Shown one piece after another: positions 29,973 through 30,901 of a stretch of 30,901 nucleotides of DNA; the first letter of the stretch is position 1, and each line of letters begins with the position of its first letter. The translations under genes and the position numbers were made by a program. The notes beneath the pieces were generated by a model that was not told the origin of the DNA, did no database searches, and worked only from the letters and a program-made list of their open reading frames with translations. This DNA is from Candidatus Heimdallarchaeota archaeon LC_2 (GTDB lineage: Archaea; Asgardarchaeota; Heimdallarchaeia; Heimdallarchaeales; Kariarchaeaceae), in contig MDVR01000038.1 of the NCBI GenBank assembly GCA_001940725.1, forward strand, positions 1 through 30,901, written 5' to 3'.

Positions 29973-30901
29973 TCATTCTTCTTCATGATTTGACTTAAAA
30001 TTTAAAGGGAAGGTATTGTAATCCGACGAAGAGAAGAATTCATGTAATATCTTTACTAGATTAACATATTGTTTATTTCCTACAATTGTAACGGTTATAG
30101 CTTGTTTTGTGATTCCATCTATAAATTTATCATCGATTTGTATTAGATGGTGTTTCTTCATATTAGTTAAATGATGACTAAATTCTCCCCAAGAGAGGTC
30201 TAATTTGTTTTTTAATTCAATACTAGTCACAACTTGGTTTTCAGTCAAAATTTTCATCATGGCTAGCCTAACGGGATGCATAAGAAATTTGTGTTTGAAC
30301 AAACTTTTTGGTATATGTGTACCTATAGTATCATCTTCGCTTGTCTTCTGTACCCCACTTGCTAAAAGCAAATATCCCTTTATACTACCATTGAAGATAA
30401 GATTGAGGGTTTCCTTGATGGTTTTATTGATCCCTAATTGTGAGAAGCCTTTTGGTGATCGAAATTTGAGAAGATATAAACCTAAACCTAAAAACGCTGT
30501 TAATACAAGCAAGCCTGCAATCAATTTCTGGTTACTGATCCCCGAATCATGAGAGCTATCACTGAATTTTATAAGGTTTATATCGCTAATTTCCAGATTT
30601 GATTCTGAAAATTTTGAAATCCCTGCAACTACAAATCCATCGTCAGCTGTTTGAATAATAGCGGACGGTCGATCATATCTATCCACACCAGAAGTTTGAT
30701 TCCATTGGATTGTACCATTTGCATATGTTCGGACGAGATATATATCGGTGTCCCCGTTTTGATTTACTTTTAGGGTGCTTGCAATTACAAAACCACCATC
30801 AGTAGTCTGGAGAAGATAACTAGAAGGTAGAAATTGTTCGCTTGTATGGTTCCATTGAGAAATCCCGTTCAAATCAAATTTCATAAGAAACCATTTCGAT
30901 C
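29973..30901 (-). CDS. Membrane sensor-regulator: extracellular beta-propeller-like repeats, one TM span, cytoplasmic winged helix (5' end outside window)
   Basis: The reading frame is open to the right edge, so the N-terminus is missing; the Met at 30884 lies inside a repeat (WFLMKFDLNG) and is not the start. At least two repeats of about 50 residues are visible, each with G-x-IxWNxTS, QTTDGGFVIAS or QTADDGFVVAG, and DIYLVRTYANG-like strands, as in beta-propeller or WD/PQQ-like extracellular domains of archaeal surface proteins. One membrane span follows at about residues 121-140 (LIAGLLVLTAFLGLGLYLLKF). The cytoplasmic end (about 195-285) is an ArsR/MarR-like winged helix: HPVRLAMMKILTEN, TSIELKNKLDLSWGEFSHHLTNMKKHHLI. 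This is the build of a membrane-bound one-component regulator. The ligand and target genes are unknown. Confidence 0.75.
   Translation of the reverse strand, partial: SKWFLMKFDLNGISQWNHTSEQFLPSSYLLQTTDGGFVIASTLKVNQNGDTDIYLVRTYANGTIQWNQTSGVDRYDRPSAIIQTADDGFVVAGISKFSESNLEISDINLIKFSDSSHDSGISNQKLIAGLLVLTAFLGLGLYLLKFRSPKGFSQLGINKTIKETLNLIFNGSIKGYLLLASGVQKTSEDDTIGTHIPKSLFKHKFLMHPVRLAMMKILTENQVVTSIELKNKLDLSWGEFSHHLTNMKKHHLIQIDDKFIDGITKQAITVTIVGNKQYVNLVKILHEFFSSSDYNTFPLNFKSNHEEE

Noticed and set aside
1..30901. CRISPR array, rRNA, insertion sequence or integrase attachment site
   Set aside because: I looked for short regularly spaced repeats, transposase motifs and terminal inverted repeats and saw none.

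Overview
The window is AT-rich and almost certainly archaeal. The tRNA genes lack an encoded CCA. The tRNA-Trp gene is interrupted at the canonical 37/38 site and again in the T-loop. Several genes start at GTG or TTG, and Shine-Dalgarno sequences are mostly absent. The gene content is an archaeal background (tRNA introns, winged-helix regulators, FeoAB) mixed with enzymes that look bacterial or eukaryotic: NAD-dependent DNA ligase, bacterial-type GlyA, HutH, an ALDH4-like P5C dehydrogenase and kynurenine-pathway enzymes. Two of these consume O2 (KMO and 3-hydroxyanthranilate dioxygenase). An oxygen-using Asgard archaeon of the Heimdallarchaeia type is my best inference; the sequence alone does not prove it.

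Region 1-8.9 kb is a tryptophan/kynurenine catabolic island: kynurenine 3-monooxygenase (C-terminal part only), a RidA-type 2-aminomuconate deaminase, 2-aminomuconate semialdehyde dehydrogenase, an atypical SDR on the opposite strand, 3-hydroxyanthranilate 3,4-dioxygenase and ACMSD. A hot-dog thioesterase and a zinc-dependent dehydrogenase follow. Together these carry 3-hydroxyanthranilate through ACMS and aminomuconate semialdehyde to 2-aminomuconate and its deaminated product. Tryptophan dioxygenase, kynurenine formamidase and kynureninase are not in the window. The 419-bp gap before ACMSD is packed with perfect or near-perfect hairpins and is a candidate structured RNA. Two exact tandem duplications (473 bp in kmo, 908 bp in the dehydrogenase) each leave one broken copy upstream of a more complete one; they are either very recent or assembly artefacts.

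Region 9-16.5 kb begins with a pair of overlapping HEAT-repeat genes. Each carries two His-Glu motifs 32 residues apart, and together they look like deoxyhypusine hydroxylase split into two halves. Then come tRNA-Leu(CAG), glyA, a DinB-fold protein, P5C dehydrogenase, a Nudix hydrolase, a 38-codon membrane peptide and ligA.

Region 16.5-25.3 kb holds an alpha/beta hydrolase, two unrecognised proteins, a two-domain sulfurtransferase, histidine ammonia-lyase, a flavin-binding PNPOx-fold protein, a YaaA-like protein and the iron-uptake pair feoA-feoB. A long inverted repeat sits over the feoA promoter. With the kynurenine genes, P5CDH and HutH, the window has a clear amino-acid breakdown theme (Trp, Pro/Arg, His, Ser/Gly).

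Region 25.4-30.9 kb carries a divergent proteasome-fold (Ntn) hydrolase with Thr directly after Met, a small winged-helix protein, a membrane-anchored alpha/beta hydrolase interrupted by one in-frame TGA, a VOC protein, the doubly interrupted tRNA-Trp, an extended SDR, and a membrane protein joining extracellular repeats to a cytoplasmic winged helix that runs off the right edge. No CRISPR array, rRNA or insertion sequence was seen.
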